From Branchiostoma belcheri (Eukaryota > Chordata > Leptocardii > Amphioxiformes > Branchiostomatidae), in contig NW_017803865.1 of the NCBI RefSeq assembly GCF_001625305.1, positions 884,370-948,369 of the forward strand: a stretch of 64,000 nt of DNA, in the 5' to 3' direction. The position numbers and the translations under genes are program-made. The notes under the pieces were generated by a model, which made no database searches, was not told the origin of the DNA, and saw only the letters and a program-made list of their open reading frames with translations. How positions within the stretch are numbered: position 1 is the stretch's first letter; every line of letters begins with the position of its first letter. This document shows positions 13,142 to 26,900 of this stretch, one piece after another.

Positions 13142-14530
13142 TTACTGTTTTGATTGTTTCTCTCTGATGGTATATACAAGTTTATCAAGCTGTTCCATGA
13201 GTTCTGCATGTTCTCCATTGTTGGTGATGACAACATCCCACGTCACTCCCAAATCCAGGTCACATTCAGACTCAGCATCATCAACTCCTGCAACAAAAGA
13301 TGACAGAATTCTTGTTATCTTTTTTACTTTCCTTGGCAAAGGAATGTTGTTACAATAATATTTGCCATAATATTAGAAGAAAGGGAGGACAAACTACATA
13401 GAGACCCATCAGAATGGTACCAGGTTACATCTTTGAAATGTCAGGCAATGTACCCACCTGATGTGAATACCCATCCTCGTTTTCTCCTTACTTCCTCCTG
13501 AGCCTCCACCCTAACACTGATAGCACGAGTCGCATACTTTTCCCTGAAGTACTGAATATCTGTCTTTCTCCTGGCATCCGTTATGATCCAGACAGGTTTT
13601 TGTGCTCCGGGGCATCTTGTTGCTAGGCGACAGAAGTACCCTGGGTCCTGGTTTCTCCTCTCCTCTCCCCATCTGATCATGTCTAACCTGTAGGTCTCCT
13701 TGTACTCTGAGGCATCCAGGAGACGTTGAAGATTGAGGTCATGTTCCTGAATAAAAAGGAATTAAGTTATGAGAGCACTCAAAAATGGCTAATTCCTTCC
13801 CATGAAAAATGTGCCTATTTTCTTGCCATATGTCAACAACTGATCTCAAATAGACACTGTCCAACTAAATCTTATACTAGTATTATATATAGTTCCTATG
13901 CACTGAAAAGTCGACTTGATCAGCAAAATGGTATCAAGTTCATTTATATAGCCAGTGTATATCCAAGGAGGTTTTAAAAAGACTTTTTGAACCTCCTTGG
14001 TATATCTAAGATCTGCATATCTGTTTTACAGATATCCCTGGGCACACATATTAAAAATACAGCCACGAAAACAACATAAGAATAATATACAAATAATGTT
14101 ACAAGCAATGTCAATGAAAATATGACCTTTGTTATGAACATATTCGTTGATATTTTCACGATGAACACACGATGAAAATTGTACAACAGTGAGCTTCTTC
14201 TGTATTTACCTTTGCGTACTGAGATTTCAGTGGACCTGATAACCGCATGAGCTCGCAATTGTCTTCGCCAACCCTGGAAACAGAAACGTTACAGAAAAGT
14301 CAACAAACATTTCGTATGATCAATGGTGTGATCTCAATCAACAGTGACCATGCCTTGCAAATAGTGAAAAACTAGACTTTGAACGGAAGGAAGACAACAA
14401 CAATGGCTCGAAGCTGACAGTGCTTGAATCACCTTCTTTGAAGGAGGTCGGTCACGAAATCTTTGCCAGATTTTCTCTTGCCGCTGAATATTACCACGGC
14501 ACACGGCACTTCCGCATTGACGTCCGCCAT
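13142..14530 (-). CDS. PMVK: Phosphomevalonate kinase (animal type)
   Basis: Four exons on the minus strand: 14530-14433 (ATG), 14273-14210, 13746-13458, 13287-13142 (TAA). Phases agree and give 198 residues, against 192 in human. Seen: the P-loop-like GKRKSGKD at residues 17-24, LMRLSGPLKSQYA, DMIRWGEERR, DPGYFCR, PVWIITDARR, DIQYFREKY, RGWVFTSGVDDAESEC. These are signature segments of the animal PMVK family. That family is NMP-kinase-like and unrelated to the GHMP-type phosphomevalonate kinase of yeast and bacteria. The enzyme phosphorylates mevalonate 5-phosphate to the diphosphate with ATP in isoprenoid and sterol synthesis. The ATG overlaps a YY1-like AAGATGGCG motif. The gene is divergent from YTHDC2, with 464 bp between the start codons. 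Confidence 0.95.
13958..14005. repeat. Short foldback (CCAAGGAGGTT hairpin) in PMVK intron
   Basis: ATATCCAAGGAGGTT pairs with AACCTCCTTGGTATAT around a short A/T loop. The same core recurs at 15346-15376 in YTHDC2 intron 1, which suggests a family of tiny foldback elements. Confidence 0.55.
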
Positions 14531-14994
14531 CTTGGGCAGATGTATCACTCTCTGTGGGTAAACAGTTTTTGCATGCAGTAACTTTGTCCAAAAATATAAT
14601 TCTGAGAGGTAAGGATACCAGCAGTCTGTTTTGTATGTGATGGTGTGCCTGAATTCAAGATTGCTATCACAACACTGACAAAATACGTTTCCAACAATTT
14701 GGTATCTAACAATGATCACCCCAAAATTCAAATCGTACAGTCCAGATAGCTGTTCTGTTTTATGAACATAACGTTACCCTCACCACCAGTAAATGATATT
14801 TGTACTCACAGCTTCTCCCATAACAAGTTCTCATAGAAAATCTTTTCATAAAAAACTTAGTTGCAATGAGTTAAAAGTGTTCTTAGCGCAGGCTTTAGGA
14901 TATCGTTTTACGATGATCGACCATGTAAGTTAAGGAATATGGGGAGGGAGATTCGTAAATTAAACAGCCCCACAAATACAGTGACTTTGAGAAG
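14531..14994. promoter_or_regulatory. Shared divergent promoter region of PMVK and YTHDC2
   Basis: The two start codons face away from each other with 464 bp between them. YY1-like AAGATGGCG motifs overlap both ATGs (14525-14533 in reverse, 14992-15000 forward). No TATA box is evident. Bidirectional transcription is inferred from spacing and motifs alone. Confidence 0.6.
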
Positions 14995-17900
14995 ATGGCG
15001 ACCCGGGGGTCAGGCCGACCGCCTCCGAGACCAAGATCGCGAAATTCTCCTCCTGTTGGTCAGCAGGGGATGGGAGAGAGGATGCACCAAGGAGGAGGAA
15101 ACAGGTACTCGTCGGGCAACTTCTGATCTGAACGCAGTCCGTCTTGCACAAACATTGTAACATCATTTTTTTTTCATTGAAGTATATTTGGGGAGGGGGG
15201 CACAATGGTTTCGTTTCGTTGTGTAAAAAAAAATTTGGTACTTCTGATTTATTTTTTGGAGACATTAGGACTCCGAAGTATCTGTTGAAGGTATCGCATG
15301 TTATTGTCGTTGCCTCCTCCCTTAAAAAAATTAATTACTTGTTATTCCAAGGAGGTTTAAAATCATTTTAAACCTTGGTTTCTGCATGGAGGTAAAAAAG
15401 AGATATGGTTTCTGAGAGAGGCTTCTCCTATAAATTTTGACTCAAACTACATGTACATGCATACCCATCTCGTTTGAAAACAGAAATTCTTTATTTATTT
15501 CATAACCTCTCGAAAAGCACATAAGACCTGCAAGAGAGGGAAGATGTAGTAAATTTTCCTGCTGCAATTCTGAATACATGTACCATGGAAGAGAATAATA
15601 AACTAGCATCTTGCAATATCTTAAAAGATGCCGTGCTACTTGTTTGGGCATATGCCACACCAGCCAGCCCACACCTATGATATTGAGTTGTGTATGTTCA
15701 GATCAGGCATGTCTCGTCCCGGGAGTGCCTCCCCACAGCCTGCTGGTGGAGAGGGTGGGAAGAGAGGAGGACGGCCCCCGCCTCTACACAAGAGAGAAAT
15801 CTGCATAGATGAGGAGGTGAAGATTGCAGTCAGGATAGCTGTGGAGAAGTTCAGGTACAACGAGAGTCAGAAAGGTGAGTGTGTGTATTTTGACTATTCA
15901 CAGTCCTGTCTACATCTGTTCCGCTTGGTTACATCATGTCAGTGAATACTAGTATGTGGTACATGCTGCGACTAACAATTTCTCTGTCAATTTTCCAGAG
16001 TATGAGTTTCCATCGAGTTTGACCTCTGTGGAGAGAGCCTTCATCCACAGGTACTGTCAGAGTCTAGGAATCAAGACAAAGAGCAGAGGGTGAGTGAACC
16101 TCTAATTTTGAAGAAATACTGTCCTGATTTAACATAAATTTTGCACCAACCTATACATGTAGAAACTTGTGCCAACACTCTACCCTGTTATCTTTACAGA
16201 AAGGGCAGCAACCGCTATTTGACAATCTTCAAAAAGGACAGCAGGACAATGGGGTTGGGTACAGCCACCTTCACCCTGTGTCGCAGTGCCAGGCACCACA
16301 CTCACACCCTCCTGCAGAGGTTTCCTATCACGGGCAGGGAGAGACAGGAGCTCATGCCTAGGACTGAGAGGGGTATTGGAGAAGGTGACTTGGCAATACA
16401 GAATCAGACATTTTAGCTTGCAAACAAAGCATGCACTTTGAACAGGGATTTACATACTAAGTTAGAATAATGGTCAAGATAAAGGTTAAGTGCATACCAG
16501 TACATTGTCAACAACCCCTTTTTTCATTTTGAAGAAGAGAGAGCAAATTATGTTATATTAAAATGCTTTTTCTCTTTGGATTTTCAGGGCACAGTAGAGA
16601 AGGGAACAGAGCTTCAGGTTTGAATGGTCGCCTGAACAATGGTATCCAGCAGGTGCCCCCTTCTCGGGGACAGTCAGAGTTTGACAATTTTCGCCGGACG
16701 TTGCCTGTGGCTGTCCTGCAGGAAGTCATTGTCAAGACTGTCAATGAGAACCAGGTGGTGCTGATTGCCGGGGAAACTGGGTCGGGAAAGACCACTCAGG
16801 TGAGGGAGGCTTTTTTCAAAGTGGCAAGGACTGCAAAGAAATATACTTAATTTGTACACTTTATGCATTTCCTAGCATGAATTTAAAAGCATATATCTGT
16901 CTTTGTGATAAAATGTAACTTAGATTATAAGTCTACAGTGACCTATGATTTAAGAAACATCACACTGTCATTATAAGGTACTAAGAGTGATAGTAACTGA
17001 ACATTCCACTTTTTTGCAGGTCCCCCAGTTTATCTTAGATGATGCCCAGTGTACCAACCGACCATGTCGGATCATCTGCACCCAGCCACGCAGAATCTCT
17101 GCCCTGACAGTCGCAGAGAGGGTGGCGAGTGAGAGGGGAGAGAAGATTGGCCAGACTGTGGGCTACCAGATCAGACTGGAAAGCAGGTGCTTGTAGCAAC
17201 TTTACATGTATAATGGAGAACATCTTTTCGGATGTCTGCTGTTTCAGCAAGGAGGTTTGGCCTAAGTGGTATGTGTTTGTGTATAAGATTAATTGTTTAT
17301 TTACTTTCCCTATGAACTGTCTATCTGCAGGGTTTCTCCAAGAACCTTGCTGACATTTTGCACCAATGGTGTTCTTCTGAGAACTCTGATGGGAGGGGAC
17401 AGTGCACTGACCACCATCACACATGTCATTGTGGTACATAATATCATTTCCCTGTCAACAGTCACTTTTCCCGTTGATAATTGTTGAAAAGTTCTTTTGA
17501 TGCATTATATAAGGCAATTCAGCCTGAAGTCCCTGGTTGGTTCTCAAGTTGGGACGATTATCAACTCAACTGCCTGTTGTCATACCTTCCAGGATGAGAT
17601 CCATGAGCGAGACAGATTTAGTGACTTCCTGTTGATCAAGCTGCGTGAGATGTTGGGTTACTTCAAGGGCCTGAAGGTTGTCCTCATGAGTGCAACCCTC
17701 AACACTGAACTGTTCCAGCAGTACTTTGGAAGTTGTCCACTCATCAATGGTGAGCATTTACAACAGCCTAGTCCATTCTGAAAAGAAAAAATGCTATATT
17801 CAATGTAGATCCTCTTCGGGTTATTGTATTTAAATACATAAATCAAGTAAGCCTTAAGGGAGGGAGTTTTATGAGTAAGTAACAGAGAAATCATGGTTTC

Positions 17901-20900
17901 ATAACACAAAGTAGCTTTTCCTACAGAATAGAATCTTATATGCAAAGCTAACACAATACAATTGATAACATCACAATACAAAAAAAAGTAAAAAAGTAAA
18001 TGAAAGTGCATTTGAGAGTACAAGCATCTTTGCCAACATAACAAATTCATCAAATCCAACATCCTCCAGTTTCAGGAAACCTGTTTGATGTGACAGAATT
18101 CTTCTTGGAAGATGTTTTAAGAAGGTAAGTACAGCCCTTTATATGTCTTTGTAGTCTTTGAATCTGAGAGATTTTCCTTGTGAATCTTTATAATATCAAG
18201 TATTAAAAGTAATGAATGGTGTTGTCCTTTTGTCTTCATAGTACCAACTACTCCAACCAGAAGATGCAGAAGTACAAGAAAGAGAGGGGGCAATGTGAGT
18301 TACCTTTGGCCTCACAAAATTTGATTCATTTAAGATTGTAAAAAGCACTTATTCAGCAATATAGCAATTTATATGTCTACTTTGACTATTTCATTACATT
18401 TATAAAACATTGATAATAGGCAACATTGCATTATTTTTGATTCCAGTGGAGCAACAGCAGTCCTCACTTGACCAGTGGTACCAACAGGGTGGCACCCCCG
18501 CCCCGGGAGTGGTCAGTCCCAAAGAACAGCTGACTCAGCACCTGGCTGAGAAGGACCTGGACACAGCACAGCAGGAGGACTATGAGGTCAGCGACCTACA
18601 GGACATCCCCCAGGCATGTGCATGATGATCATCATTTACCCATGATTCCCCAGTTGGTTCTGTTGTTATCATACTAACCAAACATAACCGTTACAGTTCA
18701 GCATGTCTGAAGATTCTACAGTCACCTGCTCACCTGCTTGCAATTTTCTGTGTAACTTTTGTACAAGGGTTGACCATCCAAGTTTATGAAAGAAAAAAAA
18801 AGGAGATTGTATTTCATAATTGTTCAACCACTGACGGATGAAGACATTTTGGTAAGTAAAATTTACAAAAGACTTGAAACGAAATCTGTAACTAGCACCA
18901 TGTTGGATTGCAGTGCATGTTGAGGTGTGATGCATGTACAGATGATCTCAAGGAAAGTCACCGAAATGTGAGATGGTGCTTATCTCTTACAATGCTTGAT
19001 GCAGCATTGCTTCAAAGCTGAACTATTATCAAAGGGAAATTGCCAGTAAGATGCATAACTGAAAATCCAGCATATTAAACTTGTTATAAGCTTATCTAGT
19101 TTACTTACCTGTGGCTTTATTGGATAGACAGTTTTGAAGACTGACTACTCTTCTCCTTCCCTGCTCCAGGAGAGAGATGTGAGCGAGATGGAACCCTGGC
19201 TCATACAGGAGATGGATAAGTGCATCATGACTGCCTGGCTAAATGTAGGTTTGGTGTTTTAATCATAACCCAGTCTTGAAAAACCTTAGCAATATACTGT
19301 ATTCATTTTATATAAAAAGCCATCATATGATTAAGGCAACATACTCTCAATTTTGTTAGAAATCCTGGCAATTATGTTGATTTGCAATTTTGACAAGCTT
19401 ATTAAAGCAATTTGCTTATAGTAATGTATAGTTCATAAGAAGTACTTACAACTTACAACTACCTTTGATTGTCCCAGAATGATGCTGATGCGTATGTCCA
19501 GCTATTCCATCTCATCATGAGTGAAAATGTCAGTGGTAAGTAAACTACAGCTTCCCTTCTCTTCCTGTTCAGTTGTCATATCATCAGCACAGCTGCTTGC
19601 CACAGATTGTGTGTAGTACTTAGAAATAGAATGTTCCTAGTTTGAGTTCTTGACATATTTTCCTGCAGTTGACTATCGGCACAGTGAGACGTGCTCCACT
19701 ACTCTGATGATTGCAGCAGGTCGAGGCAACGTGGCAGCAGTGGAACAGCTGTTAGCACTGGGAGCCAACATCAACCTCCGAGCACCCAATGGACTGTGAG
19801 TTTGCTTTAGAGCGCATTACACTGCTGTGATTTTAAATGTTATGGTGGGTTACTGAAGCATTGCTAAAGAACTGTACTGTAGAAGATAATGGCAATATCA
19901 TATTTTTAAATTACCAAACCAACAACATTACTAGTACTTGCTCACAATTATTGTTTAGATTATTTATTTATGTCTAATTGCCAGATATGCACAGGATATA
20001 CATTCTGTAATCATAATTCCTATTTTGCAGGACTGCTCTTGACTGGGCAAGAAAGTTTGGTCAGACAGATACTGTAGAGGTGCTAGAAGCTTATATGTAA
20101 GTACATGTATTCTTGATCTGACAAAAATACACTAGTCTACATTGTACTATTTCCATGTATGCTCCCAAAAATGGTTCTCAGTCTTTCCCTCAGATCTCTG
20201 TACATGTAAGTTGAATTGTCTTAGTATTTTTTTTCTGATCAAATGTGGCAAAACTGGACAAATGTGACAAAACTTTGATCAGACCTCTGATAAAAACTTG
20301 ACAAGTGAAGCCATATCCATGCATACAAGTATCTGAAGTTCACTATTTCCCAGAGCATCCAGTGAGATCACTGTGAGTGATGACTCTCTGCTGGTGAGTG
20401 AGAGCAGCCAGCTGAGTGCAGAAGACAGGGAACTGCTGAAGGCGTACCACCAGAGCTTTGATGATGAACACGTGGACCTGGATCTCATCCTGTGCCTGCT
20501 CTTCAACATCTGTAGCAGTCAGGAGGAAGGTGCATTACATACCATCAGTGATACCCTGTTGTGTTTCTCCTCCATGGTTGCTTTTTCAGCTTGAAATGTA
20601 CAAGAAATTGTGCATTTTTGGTTAGTTTGCTACAATATGTCCAAGCATGTACATATTACATGACATTACATGTTAGCCATTTATATGACATCTTGCACCC
20701 AAAATTAAGCTTTCATTCTTGAAACCTGACCTTGGCTACTTGTCACAGTGTTCCATAGATGGAGATCTACAATGTACATAACTACTATCCTGCTTGACAG
20801 CTTTTTTTCCATCAATAACAACATCATTATAACAGTTGTGTAGAACTGTACGTGCGTGCTAATGTGACTACCTTGTGATCTGTTAGGGGCCATCCTGGTG

Positions 20901-23900
20901 TTCTTACCTGGCTATGAGGAGATAGTGACCCTGCGAGATGCCATTATGTGGGACGACAAGAGATTCTGTGATACCAGCAGGTAGAAATATAATTGTTGTC
21001 TTTGTTCTTCTCCAATGAAGATATTTATGGTGTAAATATGGAGAGAAGGGCAAAACTTATCAGTAACAGGTATACCCTTTGTCCATTGTCAGTGTCTTGC
21101 ACAGATTCACATTACATGTACCTGTTTTCTCCTTCTCACCATTCCTACAGGTACCAGGTGTATACTCTACACTCTGCTATGCAGTCAGGGGACCAGAAAA
21201 GGGTTTTCCAGCAACCCCCAGCCGGAGTCAGAAAAATTGTAGGTTTAAGAAACATTTCAGTTTTATACTAATGCCTTATTTGCTCTTGGTAACTTGTGAA
21301 AAATGTATTATTGACTTACAAGCCATTTTAGGACATTTTGGTTGTGAATTATTCTTTTTCAATTTTTTTTTCAGATCCTGTCGACCAATATTGCTGAAAC
21401 AAGTGTCACCATCAATGATGTGGTATTTGTGATTGACTCAGGAAAAGTCAAAGAGGTGAGACTGCCGTAGTACACACAGCATGTCGTTGGGTATAAAGGA
21501 GGATGTTGTTTTTATGGTCTCGGACCGGAGTTTTTTTCACGATTTTGGATCCGGCGGACACCCTCAGACCGAAGGGCTATAACTCCGCCAAAAAAAGTAC
21601 GCCGGGAAATCTCATTACATCAGTCAACGGAGGTTTCCAGCCGGCTTCCGATACAATTTTGGTTATTGTCCGTCGACTCTATAATTTGGGTAGAAACTGT
21701 AGTTAAACGTAAATTTTGGATACGAAAAATGTAGTTTTTTTGCAGTTTTTTCAACGGACCTGCTTGGAAAAAACGAATTTTCCCAGGCTTATATGCTGAA
21801 ATAGCTTACTACTTTCTGTTTCTGAAAAACAGAAAAAAAATATAGGTTGTTGCGATAAGTTTTTCGCAAAATCCGGTGACGCGAACCCCTAGAAATTCCA
21901 CATAGAACGCAGCTATTTGGGTCATCAGGCGACAAACTGCATCACCCTTGCTCGCGGACTAATACCAAAAACGCTTCGCTGGCCGTCCAACTTCACCGCG
22001 CCGAAAAACACTACAATCCCAAGGCTTTTTGATGAATTCAAAACCTAGTTGAAAATCTACAGCGATCGCCGAGCTATGGGGAGCCAAACCTAGCGTGACA
22101 ACCTCGCAGATCCGGCGATTTACTGCGCACTATTTGGAACCCTGGTCAAAATTAAACTCCGACCCGGAACCTTATGATATATACTGGGAGCCCTCATTTA
22201 AACGTCCTCTGTCCTGTTTATGCAATACTAGTATCAAAAACTGATAATACATGTATATTGCTGTTTTTAACAATGTCTATCCATCTGTGCTCCATCTGTT
22301 TTGAAAACAAATATTTCTGTGTTTATGACTATTGGTCTGTTTGTTTTGCAGAAATCCTTTGATGCTCTGACATCTGTGTCCATGTTGAAAAGTGTATGGG
22401 TGTCTAAAGCTAGTGCCCAGCAGAGGAAGGGCAGGTAAAATGCTTTTATTTTGTCATTTTGCAGTATGAGGGTGGTGCGTTTCTGGTATTGTAATGATAA
22501 TGAAATGCAAGACAGAACATTCTAAAGGGTTTGCATATAAACCAGAAACATGAAACCACAAAGACTCCATTTTGAAATTTGCATTGTTGTATAGTGCATC
22601 TTCCCTTTCACTAGTAACTTAAATACAGATACAAATTTTACATTTCTCTCACCCTTGTTCACACTTATGTTGTGTAACGTTTGTACAGTATATTAACATG
22701 GTTATTTCTCTCCTCCCCAGGGCAGGCAGGTGTCGCCCAGGTGTGTGTTTCCACTTGTTCAGCAGGGTGAGGTATGACAGCCTTCAGGAGTACCAGGACC
22801 CTGAGCTGCTCAGGACGCCACTACAGGTGCAGTCAGACACAGTTTATTCAGTCTAATCAGTCTAACAGTCAACATAGTTCTGTCATGCAGTTATGTCTAT
22901 GAATTGTTACATTGCTAAAGCACAGGTGGGTTATCTTTTGGTTTTCATATCCATGTTGAAGTAGTCTATATGTTTGTTTCTTCAGGAACTATGCCTGCAG
23001 ACAAAGCTCCTGTCTGCACCCAACACCCCCATAGCAGAGTTCCTGGCCAAGGCCCCCGAGCCACCTGCTTTCCTGGTGCTGAGAAATGCTGTGCAGTTGC
23101 TAAAGGTATGTCAGGTTTTCATGGTCAGCTGTCAGAGAGGTGTAACTGGAGAGTTAAAGGTTTTGAAAAGTCCCATTGAGTTTGCTAAGCTGATGAATAA
23201 TGAATGACCTGGCTAGAGTCAAAGACTGCATAATGTGTTTGTATGTCCTGTGTTGTAGACTGTAGATGCCCTTGACATGTGGGAGGACCTAACAGAGCTG
23301 GGACACCACATGGTGGACCTCCCCATAGAGCCTAGACTGGCCAAGATGGTGCTGTACTCTGTTGTCCTGAAGTGTCTGGACCCTGTCCTCACCATCGCCT
23401 GTGCTCTGGCATACAGGGACCCCTGTGAGTACATGTACCTCAACAGTCATGACTTTCTATATTTTAACTTGCATCCAAAATTGAGAAGAAGGTGGTTCTA
23501 TCACTTTAACTTAATATCCATGCATAATCTTGACCTTTTCCTACCCAATCCTCAGAGAATGTGTTCCTTGACTTTTCACTTAATGAGGAAATAAGGAGAA
23601 TATATCCAGTGTTGATACAGAATCATTTGATTGCTTGATATCATGCATTGTTTGCAGTTATCCTGCCCAACCAGCCATCCCAGAAGCGTGCAGCTGTGTA
23701 CTGCAGGAAGAAGTTCTCTGCTGGTGCTTACAGTGATCACATGGCCCTCCTGAGAGCATTTCAGGTGAGTATATGGAGTGCCAATAGATAGCAGTTCACC
23801 CTCAGATCCAGGGGCAACCTGGATTTCCAGAATATTCAAGCAAACATTTTTTTAAAGATTAGAGGGGAAACATCCTGCATTTGCTTGCAAATATCAATGC

Positions 23901-26900
23901 TTCATTTTCCACCGTATTGTACTTTTAGGGCTGGCAGAAGGCCAAGAGTGATGGCTGGGAGCGCAGTTTCTGTGAGAAGAACTTTCTCTGCCAGGCCACC
24001 ATGGAAATGATCTTTGGCATGAGGTGGGTTTTGTCTAAAAATGATTGCCTTCGTTTAACTCTCTAAAGGAAACTCATTTCTGTACCATATGTACTGGAGA
24101 GTTTGTTGGTGATTCTTAAAATTCAGCCTCTTAAATGTTAGTTATGGGAGTTAGCCCCTTATGTCCAGACATTTTACATTGCACTACAATGTAGCGGCAC
24201 CTGTTGTGTTTCAGGACTCAGCTGTTGGGTCAGCTGCGGGCCTCTGGGTTTGTACGCGCTCGAGGAGGAGGGGACATCAGGGACCTGAACACAAACTCCG
24301 AGAACTGGGCAGTCATCAAGGTAATCATCACACACATTAAGTATGTTGAAGAACCTCCTCTTCAATTAAGATACATTTTCTAGTATTACCTGTATTTAGT
24401 CAAAATGCTGTCACTACAAAACATGCATATCAAGTTTACTACTTTTCTGCCTTTCTCAGGCTGCCCTGTGTGCTGGGAGCTATCCAAATATGGTTAGAGT
24501 GGACAGGGAAAACCTCTGGCTGACAACACAGTAAGGCTTAATGCAGTCTGATTGTTCTTTGCATTTGTTACATGTATTGATCTGTATTGACATTGCAGAT
24601 TTACCATTAGTATCACCCTTGCCTTTTTTTGTCCAAGTAATATGGGAAGAGTTCTTCTGTGATCACTATGACAGGGACTGTTGCTTTGTGTCTAGGATGG
24701 AGAAAAGTGTTCGTTTCCACAACACTTCTGTTCTCGGACAAGCGGCAAACCCAAAGGTCACAGTAGCGCTGTCTCACGCCCAGAGTGTCACCAAGCTGCC
24801 CACTGATTGGCTGGTGTATGAGGAAATCTCAAGGTGAGGACAGTTTATCATGGCAGAGCCTGCATGGCAACATTTATCTAATTTTCTCATTACTGGTTAG
24901 TACATGTAACACAAAAAAGCAGTACACATGTGTTGTACCTGTACAATATTATTACAAAATGTAGTACAAACAGTACGGTATCTGTCAGATGATCCTAGGA
25001 TATATGTTGAGCTACTTTGAGCATTTCATTACCAAAATGAAGAGCATAGCTTATGAATGTATTCCAATTTTAGAATCATAATTTTTCCATAGTACTATTA
25101 GTAGGCAGGTACCACCATCCTAGTAGGTCATCTGTATTTAAGACATGTACCGGTACCTGCCCCCCCCCCTCCCCCAGGGCACACCGTTATGCCTATGTGC
25201 GATGCTGCACACTGATGAGCCCCGTCACAGTCGCCATATTTGCAGGCCCCTCACGGCTCCCACTGGATGCTCTGACGGACCCCAACGCACCTGACAACAG
25301 ACCAGGGGGTGAGCTCTTGACCCCTTTTTATTATAATTGAAATTTATCAACATTCTCATTGGACCTTTATGTGAATTTTCATCATTATCATCTCTTTTGC
25401 TGTCTTTTAGTCTAAAGATTATTCTGTGGCTTAAGTATGACCAACAATCCATAAAGTGTTGGTGTTGTCAATGGAAAAAGAGTACATATTTGAGTTGTGT
25501 TCCTCAGGTGATGACCAGTTTGAGAACTACAGTGACAGTGGAGGGGAGGAGGGGGAGAACAACAAGCGTGCCACTACCAAGTTGGATGACTGGATTTCTT
25601 TCAAGCTGGATTCAGAGGTAAGGTGGTTGATGGATAGCAGCAAGTTATGCACCAATCACAGCAATGAATAATATACCATCATGTTGTTTGTCTATTAGTA
25701 GTAATATAGGGGAAGAAAGGATCTAAAATGTGTTTCCCTGTTCTCAGGCGGCCCACCTGCTGCTGCAGCTGCGGTACAAATGGCATTCTCTCTTCCTGCG
25801 CCGCATGAGAGCACCTGCCAAACCATGGTCACAGGTGGATGAGGTAAGGACCTAGTCAAACAATTCCCTGGAAACCTGCACACCTTAACAGATATGAACT
25901 CATTAGTTTGTCTGAAAAGTCAACCATAAAGGGGCATTCATCATGTAAGGGCTTATACAGCCAAGGAAGTGGCAGGTTTGCTTCCCTCTTGTAATGGAAA
26001 GAGATTGTTCCCAAGTTCTGCAGTAGTGAGGTTGTTTTCCTCTGTCCTTCAGGGTGTTATCAGAGCTGTGATTGGTGTGCTGTCCAGCGAGGAGCAGGCC
26101 CTGGGCCTCCAACAGCCTTCTGGGATAGGACAGAGACCACGCCCAATGTGTAATTAGCCAAACATTATCCCTACAACTGAGATTTAATACAATCATTTAT
26201 CCTATCAGAACTGGGCTCTGTGAACAGCTCATGATGGTAGGAAGGTTAAATCAATGTCTGGAACATGATGTTGTTTTTGTGTGCAGACTAATTTAAGCCT
26301 GTTTGGGTCGAAAGATGATCATATCCAAGTTGGTCAGAAGAGAAATCTGTATACAATGTATTTTTATTGAATTTTCTTATGTGCAACAAACCTCTCACAA
26401 CGTTGTGCCATAGAACCTTCATTCCCTGCATTTTCTGCATTCCCACTGAACCATTTCATCACTGCGTTCGAGCCTGTGCATTGCCTTTCACAACTTTACC
26501 ATGTAGCTTTTACATTCATCTCATACTGACTTCCCACCCGGTGTTTCCCTTTTCCTTCTGCCCTGTTCTGTTCTTTTTTTTGGTTTTGTCCCAGTTAACT
26601 GGGATTTTTCCTCTTCAGCCACAGAGTCCTATGGTTCCCAGAGGGGCAGTAGGAAGAACTCAACTGAGGTATGTACATAATGTACATTGTAGGATGTAGG
26701 CCCTTACACATCAATGTTTTTCATATTATTAACATACTTTTTGCAGTTGTCTTCAATCATGAACAAATAAAAACCAGGAACATTTATATTTCATAGTACC
26801 AAGCACCTGAACCCTCATTCCTAGCCTTGTGGAAGGTTAGTACAGTCCCAGCATGCACCTGTTCCAAGTTCCCTGTTTCATGTTGTTGTTTGTCACCAAC

